Part shown: one piece after another, positions 1 to 12,308 of the stretch
Layout of the letters: each line of letters opens with the position of its first letter
How positions within the stretch are numbered: the first letter of the stretch is position 1
Assembly: GCA_027563935.2 (NCBI GenBank)
Contig: JANVAS020000239.1
Location: 1,364,001-1,428,000 of the forward strand
Length of the DNA: 64,000 nt
Direction: 5' to 3'
Source of the DNA: Costus lasius
Taxonomy: Eukaryota > Streptophyta > Magnoliopsida > Zingiberales > Costaceae
Made by a program: the position numbers and the translations under genes
Notes under the pieces: model-generated
Database searches by the model: none
What the model was told of the DNA's origin: nothing
The model's input: only the letters and a program-made list of their open reading frames with translations

Positions 1-1431
1 ACCTTGTGCTAGCAAAGCTCTTCAAGGAGTCCTCGATGCGTGAAGGAGATGAGATGCTTTTCTTGGCTGACCGAATCTCCTCCTTGGCGTGAAGACAACC
101 CAAGACGAGAGGAGAAGAGGCGAGAGCACGATGGCGTTCGAACGTGGGAGCGTTTCTATTCTCAAAGAAAAACGCCTTCCAAATATAGTATGTTCACAAC
201 TCCACTTGAAGCCACCACTTAAAGCCATCGATAACTCCTCTCCTCTTTGAACCATGCATTCACATAAGTGAACCGGTTCAATTTAATTCGGTTCAATTGC
301 ATTTGGTTCAAAGACCAAATCAAACCAGCATTGGTTCAGATCTTGTCAAACCAAATGGCTCAAGATCTAACCATTCATCTCTTGATGCTCCTAATCTCAT
401 CGATCAAGCATCAATTCTCTCGATCGAAGCTTACCGATCTCAAGCCCTAATCAATCAAACATGATCAGACCAGATCTCACTTACAATCAGAGTTTAAACT
501 CCTTTAAACTGAACCAAAACAATTCAGTCCACACGATCTGACATAAGTAAGCCATATCATCAAATTGTGCGACCCTAAGGGTTTCCTTTAATGTCAGTAA
601 CGATAACTTACGTTATCACGAACAGAGAGGGGTATCTAGCAACACATCACCGTCTCCCTATATAAAGGAAAGAGTCTTCCAAGACTACACCCAAACACAG
701 CACAAGTGTGAATTCAATTCACAAGGCATACATGTTTCCTTTGCCACTAGATGTTCTCATTGGACAAGCGTGTCAAGCCTGTAACTCCAACATGATGAGA
801 GTGGTTAGATCAGATGAACATAGTCATCTGGGTATGGCCATACACTTTCACAACCATCTCATACAGGGGGCCCCTTTAGAACATCACACTCCAAACAAGG
901 AGAGGCAATCCTATATCTATCACTAATGCCCTAACATGACTCATGCCCATTATCCAAGATAATCTATAACCATTATATTTCAAATGATATTGAACTACCT
1001 CAAGACAATGCCAATCCTCATTTAGAAACACAAGTGATCTCAAGTCAGAGGAAATATGCCACTTGTTTGCACATAAGGATTATTCACATTGTGACAAGCA
1101 ATTGAATATCCTAAGTAGGGTCAGTCCAGTACATCCAATGTACCTATGAGTCTACATCTTATTCCATGTTCGAAGCATCCTATAAGATTAGAACACATAT
1201 TAGTCTCAATCATATCAAGGCTGTCTCATGTTCACCAAGATATCTCGACTAAGGACAATACTGCATGTCAGCCAAGCTGAACACCATTGAGACATTATTC
1301 AGAAGTATACATATAGCAGCAGATAATGCAACAACCTGAATAACAACCATTGCCTTTATAAACATAGTTTATACATGATACTGATAATAACCCAAGGCCT
1401 CAAACATTAGCCTTAAGGGCATACCCCAACA
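1..1431 (-). repeat. L0: partial copia LTR cut by the left window edge
   Basis: This is an LTR of the local copia family in minus orientation. On the + strand it ends with the family terminus ATACCCCAACA, the complement of the TGTTGGGGTAT start. It carries the shared U3 block, including the palindrome TGAACCGGTTCA and the GATAAC/GTTATC inverted repeat. A TATA-like CTATATTTGG lies on the minus strand at 179-188. The following bases 1432-1436 (atcgt) are the likely right TSD, because the host LTR continues there. The left end is outside the window, so this could be a solo LTR or the 5' LTR of a full element. Confidence 0.85.
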
Positions 1432-2229
1432 ATCGTTACCGACAATGAAGGAAACCCTTAGGGTCGCACAATTTGATGATATGGCTTACTTATGTCAGAT
1501 CGTGTGGACTGGAATTTTTCTAGTTCAGTTTAAAGCAATTTAAACTCTGATTGGAAGTGAGATCTAGTCTGATCATGTTTGATTGATTAGGGCATATGAT
1601 CGGTAAGCTTCGATCGGGAGAATTGATGCTTGATCGTAGAGATCAGGAGGTTCAATGAGATGTGTGGTTAGATCTTGAACCATGAGGTTCAGAGAGATCA
1701 AGACCATGGCTGGTTCGATTTGGTTCTTGAACCAAATGAAATAGAACCGGTTCACTTATGTGAACGCATGGTTCAAAGGGGAGAGGAGTTTTCGATGGCT
1801 TCATGGGGAGTTATGCACTTACTATATTTGGAAGCCGTTTTTCTTTTTGGAACTCTCTCCCACGTTTTTGAACGCCTAACGCCTCTTGCCCCTTTCTCCT
1901 CTCGTGCGTGGTTCGTCTTCACGGAGAGTGAAAAGGAGTTCGGCCAGCAGGAAGGAACACATCTCATCACACGATCAAAGACTCCTTAGTGTCTTTGCTA
2001 GCACAAAGAGCACAAGGAAGAAGGCAACATCATCTTGTGTGTGATACCTTTGGAGAAGGGGCACTCGCCTCTTTCATCTTCTAAGCCGCCACTCAAAGCA
2101 TGGTAATGGTAATGTTCTAACCTATCTTTTCAAGGTTGATCATATGTTTAAGTCAAGCGATTTTGAAACCTAGCATTTCCGCCGCTGCACACTCTAGATG
2201 CGCATGTGACCTAGGTTTACCTCCTTTCA
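1432..2229 (+). repeat. C0: 5'-truncated copia LTR, host of L0
   Basis: The sequence aligns by eye, on the + strand, with the second half of the C5 LTR, starting inside the conserved GTTACCGACA block and ending with CTCCTTTCA at 2229. Its first half should lie left of L0, outside the window. A TATA-like ACTATATTTG is at 1821-1830. The mini-exon motif ATGGTAATG followed by GTAATG is at 2100-2114, at the same place as in the other LTRs. The terminal bases resemble the C1 LTR terminus. Confidence 0.8.
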
Positions 2230-2710
2230 TGAGGATAGTCCTCAAGCTCGAGAAGAAGCTATACGTCCTTGAGCAAGCTCTTCCCGCACCTCCTCCACCT
2301 ACAGCCCGAGCAGCTAAAAGGGATGCTTTTAGAAAGCATCAGGATGACTCTTTGGAAGTGTCATATCTCATGCTAACCTCCATGGCGCCTTAACTTCAGG
2401 TGCAGTATGAGGAGTAGAACGCTTTTCAGATGATAACTCATTTGAAACAGATGTTCGAGGATCAGGGTAGGACTAAGAGATATGACATTGGCAAAGCGGT
2501 CTTTCAGTGCAAGTTGTCTGAAGGTGCTCCAGTGAGACCCCATGTACTCAAGATCATTGGGTATGTAGATCATCTCAAGAGACTGGGACACTCTATTGAT
2601 AACGAGCTAGTCACGGATCTTATTCTTCAGTCCCTGCCCTCTAGCTTCAGTCTGTTTATTATTAATTTTAATATGAACCGGATTGAGTGCTCAAGGAAGG
2701 AACTTTTTGA
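2230..2710 (+). pseudogene. C0 gag fragment (Ty1/copia), truncated
   Basis: Six-frame reading gives a copia Gag core, from a region like RIVLKLEKKLYVLEQ to one like INFNMNRIECSRKELFD. It is clearly homologous to C1-C5 Gag but much diverged, so it comes from another family. It is joined directly to the LTR end, so the leader, PBS and N-terminal Gag codons found in related elements have been deleted. Two in-frame stops (TAA near 2392, TAG near 2415) interrupt it. It is cut at 2710 by the G1 insertion, with tttga (2706-2710) as the likely left TSD. The zinc knuckle, protease and pol are absent here. Non-functional. Confidence 0.8.
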
Positions 2711-3184
2711 TGTAGGGGTAGTTCACAAACAGGCAAACAACGATTTTCGAAAGTTATTTTTTTTGGTATTATCATAAACTAGGGAAAACCGACTTAACTA
2801 ACGAAGTTGGAAAATAAGGTTTTTGTATTTTTTTTAAATAGGAAACCGAAGATTAACTACTTGCAGGAAAGAAATGAAAATAATCTAAAGGAGACTCACC
2901 TCGCGGCCCTTGAGAATAGAAGGACCGTCCTTCCCATTCTTCACCGGTCCTACTCTGATGGAAGGCGCAGGTTACACACAGGGCATTCAGCAACCCCACA
3001 CAGGCGTGGGTGAGTTATAAGCAGATTAAACTTAACAGTGCTTTAAAATCAAGAAGGAGGCTAATCCTCCAAGTTCTCTTGCTAACAAACAAAGGACTAT
3101 CTAGAGAGGGGAGATCAAGAGAGTGGGATGCGCCAAGCTTCCTTGCGCCAAGCCCTACAAATCCAAAAGATGTGTAGTAAGATG
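2711..3184 (-). repeat. G1 3' LTR, part 1 (R-U5 side)
   Basis: This matches 44223-44687 with few changes, including the stretch GCGTGGGTGAGTTATAAGCA and the sequence up to the C1 insertion point. Its last five bases, agatg, are the C1 target site. It includes a short duplication around 3135-3155 (gcgccaagc twice) that is single in the 5' LTR copy. Confidence 0.88.
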
Positions 3185-4867
3185 TGAAAGGAAACCTAGG
3201 TAACATGCATTTTGAAAATTTTGCATAGGCGGAAAAACTAGGTTTCATGGATCGCTTGACTTGAAATATAATCAACCATGAAAGGATAAGTTGAAGCATT
3301 ACCATGGCCATAGTTTGTGTGGCGGCTTGGAAGAAGAAAGGGAAAGGCTCCTCTTCTCCAAAGGAATCACACACAAGATGTTAATGGCTTCTTCCTTGTG
3401 CTCTTTGTGCTAGCAAGGCACTAAGGAGTCCTTGATCGAAACTTGGAGAGGAGATGTGCTTTTTCTTTGTTGGCCGAACTCCTTTCCTTTTGTTGTTCTT
3501 GAAGATGATCAAGCAACCACACAAAAGAGGAGGCGAGAGAGCAAGCTTCGAAAAACATGAGAGACCAAGATGGAAAGATTCGGTTACCACTTATGGTAAG
3601 AACCAAAAAATGTAACTCCCACTCTTGATTCCCCTCTTAACTCCCATGCGTTCACCCTAAGTGAACCAACCGAAACTTCCCTCTTTAATTGAACCATGCG
3701 CTCACACTAAGTGAACCGGTTCAATTTTATTTGGTTTCAAAGACCAAATCAAACCAACCCTGGTTTTGATCTTATTGAACCAAGTGGCTCAAGATCCAAC
3801 CACACATCTCTTGACGCTCTTGATCTCTTCGATCAAGCATCAATTCTCCCGATCGAAGCTTACCGATCATATGTCCTAATCAATCAAACATGATCAGACC
3901 AGATCTCACTTCCAATCAGAGTTTAAATTGCTTTAAACTGAACTAAAATAATTCCAGTCCACACGATCTGACATAAGTAAGCCATATCATCAAATTGTGC
4001 GACCCTGAGGGTTTCCTTCAATGTCGGTAATGATAACTTACGTTATCACGATCAGAGAGGGGTATCTAGCATCACATCACTGTCTCCCGATATGAAGGAA
4101 AGAGTCTTCCAAGACCACTCCCAAACGACAGCACAAGTGTGAATCCAATTCACTCAGTATACATGTTCCCTTTGCCACTGGATGTTCTCGTTGGACAAGC
4201 GTGTCAAGCCTGTAATTCCAACACGATGAGAATGGTTAGATCAGATGAACATAGTCATCTGGGTATGGCCATACACTTTCTCAACCATCTCATCCAGGGG
4301 GCCCCTTTAGAACATCACACTCCAACTAGGAGAGGCAATCCTATATCTATCACTAGTGTCCTAACATGACTCATGCCCACTATCCAAGATAATCCTTAAC
4401 CATTATATTTCAAATGATATTGAAGTACCTCAAGACAATGCCAATCATCACTTAGTAACACAAGTGATCTCAAGTCAGAGGGAATATACCACTTGCTTGC
4501 TTATAAGGATTTATTCACATTGTGACAAACAATTGAATATCCTAAGTAGGGTCAGTCCAGTACATCCAATGCACCTATGTCTCTAAATCTTATTCCACGC
4601 TCGAAGCATCCTATAAGATTAGAACACATATTAGTCTCAATCAAATCAAGGCTGTCTCATGTTCACCAAGATATCTCGACTAAGGCAACACTGAATGTCA
4701 GCTAAGCTGAACATCATTGAGACATTACTCAGATGTATACATACAACAGCAGACAATGCAACAATCTGAATAACAACAATTGCCTTTATAAACATATACT
4801 TAGTTTATACATGATACTGATAATAACCCAAGGCCTCAAACATTAGCCTTAAGGGCATACCCCAACA
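3185..4867 (-). repeat. C1 3' LTR
   Basis: On the + strand it begins TGAAAGGAAACC and ends CCCCAACA, the complement of a TG...CA LTR. The mini-exon motif (minus ATGGCCATG) is at 3303-3311, followed on the minus strand by GTAATG. The U3 half is shared with all other copia LTRs in the window; the first 250 bases or so (U5) are particular to the C1/C0 subfamily. Confidence 0.95.
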
Positions 4868-4884
4868 ATCTCCCACTTGCACTT
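4868..4884 (-). other. C1 polypurine tract
   Basis: On the minus strand AAGTGCAAGTGGGAGAT abuts the TGTTGGGG start of the 3' LTR, the expected place for the plus-strand primer of reverse transcription. Close copies stand at the same place in C2 (from 31517), C3 (from 46385) and C4 (from 55174). Confidence 0.8.
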
Positions 4885-4887
4885 AAA

Positions 4888-7800
4888 CTAATGGTTGAGA
4901 AATCTCAAACCCATATTATTATAGTGCTTCTCATGCTTCTGCTGCGCCAGAGGCTTTGTAAGTGGGTCAGCTAGATTGTCATCTGTATGTACCTTGCAGA
5001 TCTTGATCTCTCCTCGATCTATGATCTCACGGATCAAATGAAACCTTCTTTGTATGTGCTTGGACTTCTGGTGTGACCGTGGTTCCTTTGCTTGAGCAAT
5101 CGCTCCAGTGATATCACAGAAGATAACCAATGGATCTGCACATGAAGGAACAACACCAAGTTCTAGAATGAACTTACGAATCCATACTGCCTCCTTTGAT
5201 GCTTCTGAGGCTGCAACATACTCAGCTTCTGTTGTGGAATCAGCAACAATTGACTATTTGAAACTCTTCCACACCACTACTCCTCCATTCAAGCTAAAAA
5301 CATAGCCTGATTGCGATCGAAAATCGTCTTGGTCAGATTGGAACGAAGCGTCAGTATATCCTTCAATACTGAGTTCTTCCTGACCTCCATAAATCAAGAA
5401 CATATCTTTGGTTCTCCGAAGATATTTCAAAATATTCTTGACTGCAATCCAGTGTGCCTTTCCTGGATTACTTTGGAACCGACTGGTCACGCTTAACCCG
5501 TAAGCGACGTCTGGGCGAGTACATAACATCGCATACATGATGGACCCAATAGCCGAAGCATAAGGCGTATTGTCCATCTCATCTTTCTCAGACTGTGTTT
5601 GAGGACACTGGCTCTTTGAAAGATTCAGACCATGTCTGACTGGAAGATATCCTCTTTTAGAATTTTCTAAATGGAATCTCTCCAGGACCTTATCGATGTA
5701 AGTACTCTGGCACAGCCCGAGAAGCTTATTAGATCTATCTCTGTAGATCTCCACACCTAATACATAGGCTGCTTCTCCCAAATCTTTCATCTAGAAACAT
5801 TTTCTTAACCATGCCTTGACTGCATGTAGTTCAGGAATATCGTTTCCAATTATTAAAATATCATCGACGTAGAGGACTAGGAAAGTAATCACGCTCCCAC
5901 TAAACCTCTTATATACACACGGGTCATCTTCATTTTTGATGAAACCAAATTCACAGACTGATTCATCAAAACGAATATTCCAGCTTCTCGATGCTTGTTT
6001 TAGTCCATAAATGGACCTCTTTAATTTGCAAATTTTATGACGTTCTGATGGATTAATAAAACCTTCAGGCTGTGTCATATACACATCCTCTTCCAGTTTT
6101 CCATTAAGGAAAGTGGTCTTTACATCCATTTGCCAGATCTCATAATCATAATATGCTGCTATCGCGAGAATAATTCGAATGGACTTGAACATGGCTACAG
6201 GAGAGAAAGTTTCATCATAATCTATCCCGTAGATTTGTTTGAAACCTTTCGCAACTAGCCTGCCCTTATAAGTAACTACGTTACCATCCATGTCTTTCTT
6301 CTTCTTGAAGATCCACTTATAGCCTATAGGGATTACTCCCGGAGGCGGATCAACCAAATCCCAGACTTGGTTGTCTGACATGGAGTCCATCTCGGCTCGC
6401 ATAGCTTCAAGCCATCTTGCTGATTCCGGTCCACTGACCGCGTCCGCATAAGTGAGGGGTTCATCATTAATGATGTAGACTCCGTCATAGCGCTCAGGCT
6501 GACGACGGATCCTTCCCGATCTACGCGGTTCCCGTGATATCTGAGGCTCAGGTTGAACATTAACCTGATCTATTGGCTCAGGCTCATCCAACTGAGCTTG
6601 ATTACTTTGTCCCTCTTCTGGAATTTCATCCAGCTTTATTTCTCTCCCACTGACCTCTTGCAGAAGAAATTCCTTCTCAAGAAAAATAGCCGTTCGAGCA
6701 ACAAATAATTTATTCTCTTTAGGATCGTAGAAATAATAACCCTTAGTTTCTTTAGGGTAACCGACAAATATACATTTATCTGATCTGCTCTCCAGTTTCC
6801 CAGAGGCGAGCTTTTTGACATAAGCCTCGCAACCCCAGATTTTGATAAATGTCAAGCTCGGCTGTTTTCCATACCACAACTCATATGGTGTCTTTGAAAC
6901 AGCCTTGGATGGCACTCGGTTTAGCACCTTTGCAGCTGTTTCCAGTGCAAATCCCCAAAAGGAATAAGGTAGAGTAGCCTGACTCATCATAGAACGAACC
7001 ATATCCAATAAGGTTCTATTTCTCCTTTCGGACACACCATTCCATTGCGGTGTTCCTGGTGGAGTGAGCTGTGAGATGATCCCACACTCCTTCAGATAGT
7101 TAGTAAATTCTCGACTCAAGTATTCTCCACCTCGATCTGAACGAAGTGCCTTGATATTTCGGCCTAACTGATTCTGTACTTCATTTTTGAATTCTTTGAA
7201 CTTGTCAAAAGATTCACTTTTATGTCTCATTAGATAGACATAACCATACCTACTGAAATCATCAGTAAAAGTAATGAAGTATGAATAGCCACCTCTGGCA
7301 TGTTTACTAAACGGCCCACACACATCACTGTGAATAAGGTCAAGTAAACATGAAGCCCTTTCACCTTTATTAGTAAAAGGATTCTTTGTCATTTTACCCA
7401 TCAAACAAGCTTTGCATGTATCAAATTCCTCATAGGAGAATGATCCCAGCAGTCCATGGTCATGCAACCGCTTAATGCGCTTCTTGTTAATATGGCCTAA
7501 ACGACTATGCCATAACATGGTGCTGTCATCAACATACTTGGCTTTCTTGTTATCAATTTGTTGTACAGAACATTCCATGTCCAACATGTATAACCCATTG
7601 TTAATCGATCCAGTTGCATAAACAATATTATCATATGAAATACAACACTGTGAAGTTCTGCATTCAAAAGAAAAGCCTTTCCTGACAAGAGTAGGAATAG
7701 AGATAATATTCTTAGTTATGCTTGGTACAAAATAACAATTGTCAAGTTCTAATACAAAACCAGATGGTAAAGAGATGTTATATTCTCCTACAGCAACAGC

Positions 7801-8796
7801 AGCAACCCGTGCCCCGTTTCCAACTCGTAGGTCCACCTCATGCTATCCCACCTGTCTTCTTCTCTTGAGTTCCTGCACATTTGAACAAATGTGAACTCCA
7901 CATGCAGTGTCCAACACCCATGAAATAGAAGAAGCAACCATGACTTCAGTCACATAAATACCTGAGCCAGAAGTGAAAGGCTTGCTTCCCTTCTTCTCTC
8001 CTTGGAGCGCTCTACAGCCCTTCTTCCAGTGACCCAACTGGCCACAATGGAAGCATCTGTTGTCCTTTGACCGCTTCACCTTTTGTTTCAAAGCCTTGTT
8101 ATAGCTCTTGATAGGGGTTTTGCCCTTCTTCCCCTTCTTCTTATTCCTTGAAGGAACCATTAAGACAGAGGATGAAGGCTTTCCTTTCTCAAGAGTCTAC
8201 TCTGTGGTGCAGAGCATGTTTAGTAACTCTGCCGGAGTACAGTCGATTTTGTTCATATTAAAATTAATGATGAACGGATAGAAAGAAGCCGGGAGAGACT
8301 GCAAAATAATGTCTACAACAAGTTCTTGATTGATGGTATGTCCCAGTTTCTCTAGAGCCTCCTTATACCCAATCATCTTGAGTACGTGAGCTCCTACTGG
8401 ACTCCCTTCAGTCAGTTTGCTATGAAAGAAAAGTTTTGTCAAGTTATAGCGTTCAGTCCTTGCCTGTGCAGCATACATTATTTTGAGATTTGCTATAATA
8501 TCAATAGCAGACAAATCCTCATGTTGACGCTGGAGCTCGGGCGTCATTGACGCAAGCATAAGGCAAGCGACATCAGTACTATCACTGACGTGCTTCTCAT
8601 AAGCATCCCGAACCGCCCTTGCGGCGTTCGCAGCGGGTTGAGCCGGTATAGCCGACTCAAGGACATACAGCTTCCTCTCAGCTTTAAGTACAATCTTAAG
8701 CTGTCTGTACCAGTCTGAGAAGTTTGGCCCAGTAAACTTCTCCTTTTCCAATATGGATCGCAAATTGAGTCTTGTGGTGTTCGTTGCTGCAGGAAT
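4888..8796 (-). pseudogene. C1 gag-pol polyprotein (Ty1/copia), four amber stops
   Basis: A single 3909-nt frame runs from the predicted splice acceptor to the stop after ...GLRFLNH. Order on the minus strand: Gag core; zinc knuckle CFHCGQLGHWKKGC; protease WVLDTACGVHIC (DTA where DTG/DSG is usual); integrase with HSRLGH and CKAC, then acidic residues in HSDVCGPF, RSDRGGEY and NGVSERRNR; RT with FLVLYVDDILI; and RNase H with YTDAS and DSTTEAEY. Copia gene order (integrase before RT) is clear. In-frame TAG codons at 8197-8199, 7843-7845, 5791-5793 and 5254-5256 replace Gln codons of sister copies. There is no ATG at the Gag start: the ORF opens ATT-CCT-GCA directly after a TAG, which fits a spliced mRNA. 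No frameshifts. Confidence 0.93.
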
Positions 8797-9633
8797 CTAC
8801 AAGATAGCAAGAACAACAAGGTCAGTATCCATGTTAGAATCATTCTAGGACTTAAGAGTGATTCTTTTCTCACTATTTTATCTGACTGGAAAATCCAATA
8901 AAACAGCCCGAAAGAGTGAAACTCTTTTAGTGAGATGGGATCCAGATTTCATAATTGATCTCCGCGTCCCGCTCAGGCGAGATAAGATACACAGAGAGTT
9001 CAAGCACTAGTCACTAGTAGGCTATCCATGCCAATCGCCATCCCGTGCGATTCCCCTTCATCTAGGCAATCCAGATGACTGTGCCAACTGAGTTGGTACA
9101 ACACGGTCTTTGATTCCTCAGATGGCTGCCTCCATCTAGCTATCATATGCTCAATATGTAGCCTATATGGTCAAGCTGACCTGACCTACTTCCTGGACCA
9201 CCACGTGCTATGCTGAGCAACGAGAAGCGATAAATCCCTTCTCTGTAGCATGTAGGTGTAATCACGCACCGTCTGAAGATAGCTGGGCGTGCCCACTGAG
9301 TGGGTACAACACGGCCCCAACGATAGTCAGAACAGTGAGGTTTCGCGTCAGAAGGCAATCGAGCTTGATATTAACGTTGGATTTATTTTCGGTCTTTTAT
9401 CTTCTTACTATCATGCAAATTCTATAGTGATAGCAGAAGAATAAAACATGCTTGTGCTAATATTACTTAAAACAGTAACTGAAAGCACCATTATCTTATG
9501 TGGTAAATGCCCATAAATGCCTAAAGTAAAACCCTAGTTTCACAAAAGTCTTCACTTGAGCTCTTTATGGGACTCTTGTACTTCATCTTGCCCAGCCCGG
9601 GTCCAAATGCCCTCCAGGCAGTATGCGCCTGCT

Positions 9634-9693
9634 CTAGAGTCGAACTCTAGACCTCCCACTTGGTGAAGCCACTAACTGCAAGCGCCTCTGCCA
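9634..9693 (-). other. tRNA-like module in the C1 leader (A box and T arm)
   Basis: On the minus strand TGGCAGAGGCG (9683-9693) matches the pol III A-box consensus. About 45 bases downstream CTAGA-GTTCGAC-TCTAG (9634-9650) forms a five-base-pair arm with a seven-base T-loop. The same module is in C2, C3 and C5. It may be a fossil tRNA-derived SINE taken into the leader, or a functional RNA structure. Confidence 0.5.
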
Positions 9694-10611
9694 TGTGTGC
9701 TCATGTGCTCATGTCTGATCAAATTACATTTTAATCTATCTAGACATGGTTTGACACGCAGGTCAATTATACATTTTCATAAATTAAAGTGTGATTCGCA
9801 TATCACAGCAAAATTTATATTTAATTCCAGGCACGCAGGCCCCAGCACAGCACACAAGATAAGGGCAGCCCACATAAGATTAAATAAACACCCATTCAAC
9901 ATGTTAAACATGCATACATGTGATCCAAATAGAAATAAAAGTTTTGAAAAAACCCATGGCATCAATTTTATTTCCTTATGTTCCCTACTACCTTACAACG
10001 GTCCATTAACAGGTATCCACTCGTTAGACCAAGTCAGACCTACTGCCCTTGCATGCACCCAGTCATAACTGACTTGCGTCGACCACATGGTCAACTATGC
10101 ATGCCTTAAGGGCTGAACGTCCCACATGATTTCTGGCAAGTGGGTGTGACCCCATGCCTTAATCATGATCGTTCACTAGGCGCCTCAATCAGACATCGCT
10201 ACACGCCCTTCTGAAGTCGGCCTATAGCCACCTGTATTGCTTGCGCACAGGTGCTATCCGGCCGACCCATCTAGGCTGTCAGATGGTCTGATTAGGCTGT
10301 TGGGTCCAGACTTGACTGACGACTTCAACATTGTTAACCCGTCTAAGTATTTGAAGTAGGCTCTTAGATAGATCTATGTGAGGGTCGCGCATGATGATAA
10401 ATTTTGATTGAAAAATTCTATGACAAGCGCAAACAAACATCACATGCACAAGCTTCAATGAAAAATCATGTAGATCTAACATATGGTATGAACACATGGC
10501 ATGTATTTTCGCATGATAACAAAAGCATGCGCATCTAGTAGATCTATCCAAACCATAAAACCAAACATGGAACACAAGATGGCAATCATATATATCAAGC
10601 CAAAAACCAGC

Positions 10612-10623
10612 GCTCTGATACCA
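10612..10623 (-). other. C1 primer-binding site (initiator tRNA-Met)
   Basis: On the minus strand TGGTATCAGAGC lies one base inside the 5' LTR. It is complementary to the 3' end of plant initiator tRNA-Met, the usual primer of many plant copia and gypsy elements. Confidence 0.93.
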
Positions 10624-10624
10624 C

Positions 10625-12308
10625 TGAAAGGAAACCTAGGTAACATGCATTTCGAAAATTTTGCATAGGCGGAAAAACTAGGTTTCATGGATCACTTGAC
10701 TTGAAATATAATCAACCATGAAAGGATAAGTTGAAGCATTACCATGGCCATAGTTTTTGTGGCGGCTTGGAAGAAGAAAGGGAAAGGCTCCTCTTCTCCA
10801 AAGGAATCACAAACAAGATGTTAATGGCTTCTTCCTTGTGCTCTTTGTGCTAGCAAGGCACTAAGGAGTCCTTGATCGAAACTTGGAGAGGAGATGTGCT
10901 TTTTCTTTGTTGGCCGAACTCCTTTCCTTTTTTTGTTCTTGAAGATGATCAAGCAACCACACAAAAGAGGAGGCGAGAGAGCAAGCTTCGAAAAACGTGA
11001 GAGACCAAGATGGAAAGATTCGGTTACCACTTATGGTAAGAACCAAAAAATGTAACTCCCTCTCTTGATTCCCCTCTTAACTCCCATGCGTTCACCCTAA
11101 GTGAACCAACCGAAACTTCCCTCTTTAATTGAACCATGCGCTCACACTAAGTGAACCGGTTCAATTTTATTTGGTTTCAAAGACCAAATCAAACCAACCC
11201 TGGTTTTGATCTTATTGAACCAAGTGGCTCAAGATCCAACCACACATCTCTTGACGCTCTTGATCTCTTCGATCAAGCATCAATTCTCCCGATCGAAGCT
11301 TACCGATCATATGTCCTAATCAATCAAACATGATCAGACCAGATCTCACTTCCAATCAGAGTTTAAATTGCTTTAAACTGAACTAGAATAATTCCAGTCC
11401 ACACGATCTGACATAAGTAAGCCATATCATCAAATTGTGCGACCCTGAGGGTTTCCTTCAATGTCGGTAACGATAACTTACGTTATCACGATCAGAGAGG
11501 GGTATCTAGCAACACATCACTGTCTCCCGATATGAAGGAAAGAGTCTTCCAAGACCACTCCCAAACGACAGCACAAGTGTGAATCCAATTCACTCAGTAT
11601 ACATGTTCCCTTTGCCACTGGATGTTCTCGTTGGACAAGCGTGTCAAGCCTGTAATTCCAACACGATGAGAATGGTTAGATCAGATGAACATAGTCATCT
11701 GGGTATGGCCATACACTTTCTCAACCATCTCATCCAGGGGGCCCCTTTAGAACATCACACTCCAACTAGGAGAGGCAATCCTATATCTATCACTAGTGTC
11801 CTAACATGACTCATGCCCACTATCCAAGATAATCCTTAAACATTATATTTCAAATGATATTGAAGTACCTCAAGACAATGCCAATCATCACTTAGTAACA
11901 CAAGTGATCTCAAGTCAGAGGGAATATACCACTTGCTTGCTTATAAGGATTTATTCACATTGTGACAAACAATTGAATATCCTAAGTAGGGTCAGTCCAG
12001 TACATCCAATGCACCTATGTCTCTAAATCTTATTCCACGCTCGAAGCATCCTATAAGATTAGAACACATATTAGTCTCAATCATATCAAGGCTGTCTCAT
12101 GTTCACCAAGATATCTCGACTAAGGACAACACTGAATGTCAGCTAAGCTGAACATCATTGAGACATTACTCAGATGTATACATACAGCAGCAGACAATGC
12201 AACAATCTGAATAACAACAATTGCCTTTATAAACATATACTTAGTTTATACATGATACTGATAATAACCCAAGGCCTCAAACATTAGCCTTAAGGGCATA
12301 CCCCAACA
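10625..12308 (-). repeat. C1 5' LTR with promoter side and mini-exon
   Basis: This is the counterpart of 3185-4867, with a few substitutions and single-base indels. It contains the mini-exon motif at 10743-10751. Between 10752 and 11087 there is no minus-strand ATG, so that motif would be the first AUG of a transcript starting in this region. The weak TATA-like sequence here (minus ACCATAAGTGG near 11030) is diverged from CTATATTTGG seen in L0 and C0. Confidence 0.95.
10743..10751 (-). promoter_or_regulatory. Candidate mini-exon start codon and 5' splice donor in the C1 LTR
   Basis: On the minus strand ATGGCCATG is followed directly by GTAATG. The same nine-base ATG-GCN-NNG then GTA arrangement is at 14815-14823 and 37441-37449 (C2), 28541-28549 (S2), 39554-39562 (S3), 52269-52277 (C3), 60093-60101 (C4) and 61909-61917 (C5); C0 has GTA as second codon. 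It would give M-A-x and end on a codon boundary, in phase with the Gag frame downstream of the acceptor. Confidence 0.6.

Larger units (their letters stand above)
8797..10742 (-). other. C1 leader, candidate intron containing the PBS
   Basis: No clear gene, but four structures lie here. The 3' end on the minus strand is CTGACC, then a T-rich run ending TTGTAG (AG at 8797-8798), which looks like a branch point and acceptor. The 5' end in the LTR is GTAATG (10741-10742 complement GT). Inside are the PBS, a tRNA-like T arm (9634-9650) with an A box (9683-9693), and two palindromic hairpins (9084-9096 and 9292-9304). A minus-strand ORF at 9143-9358 partly resembles one in C2 and C5, and may only reflect nucleotide conservation. 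Confidence 0.6.
3185..12308 (-). mobile_element. C1: full-length Ty1/copia element, TSD agatg
   Basis: The element is bounded by 1683-bp and 1684-bp LTRs that differ at about 14 places by eye (roughly 0.8%). The TSD agatg is present at 3180-3184 and 12309-12313, and the flanks rejoin to match the uninterrupted G1 LTR near 44680. PBS, PPT and a complete gag-pol frame are present. The coding frame carries four amber stops and no frameshift, so it can no longer encode its proteins, although the LTRs are still close to identical. Confidence 0.95.

Noticed and set aside
5108..5496. + strand ORFs over the copia RNase H and RT
   Set aside because: Antisense shadows of the conserved polyprotein; the same shadows recur in each copy.
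7843..8160. Readthrough or stop reassignment to explain the four amber codons of C1
   Set aside because: Sister copies have Gln codons at all four sites, and two of the stops lie in Gag or protease, where regulated readthrough would not be expected. Methylation decay is simpler.
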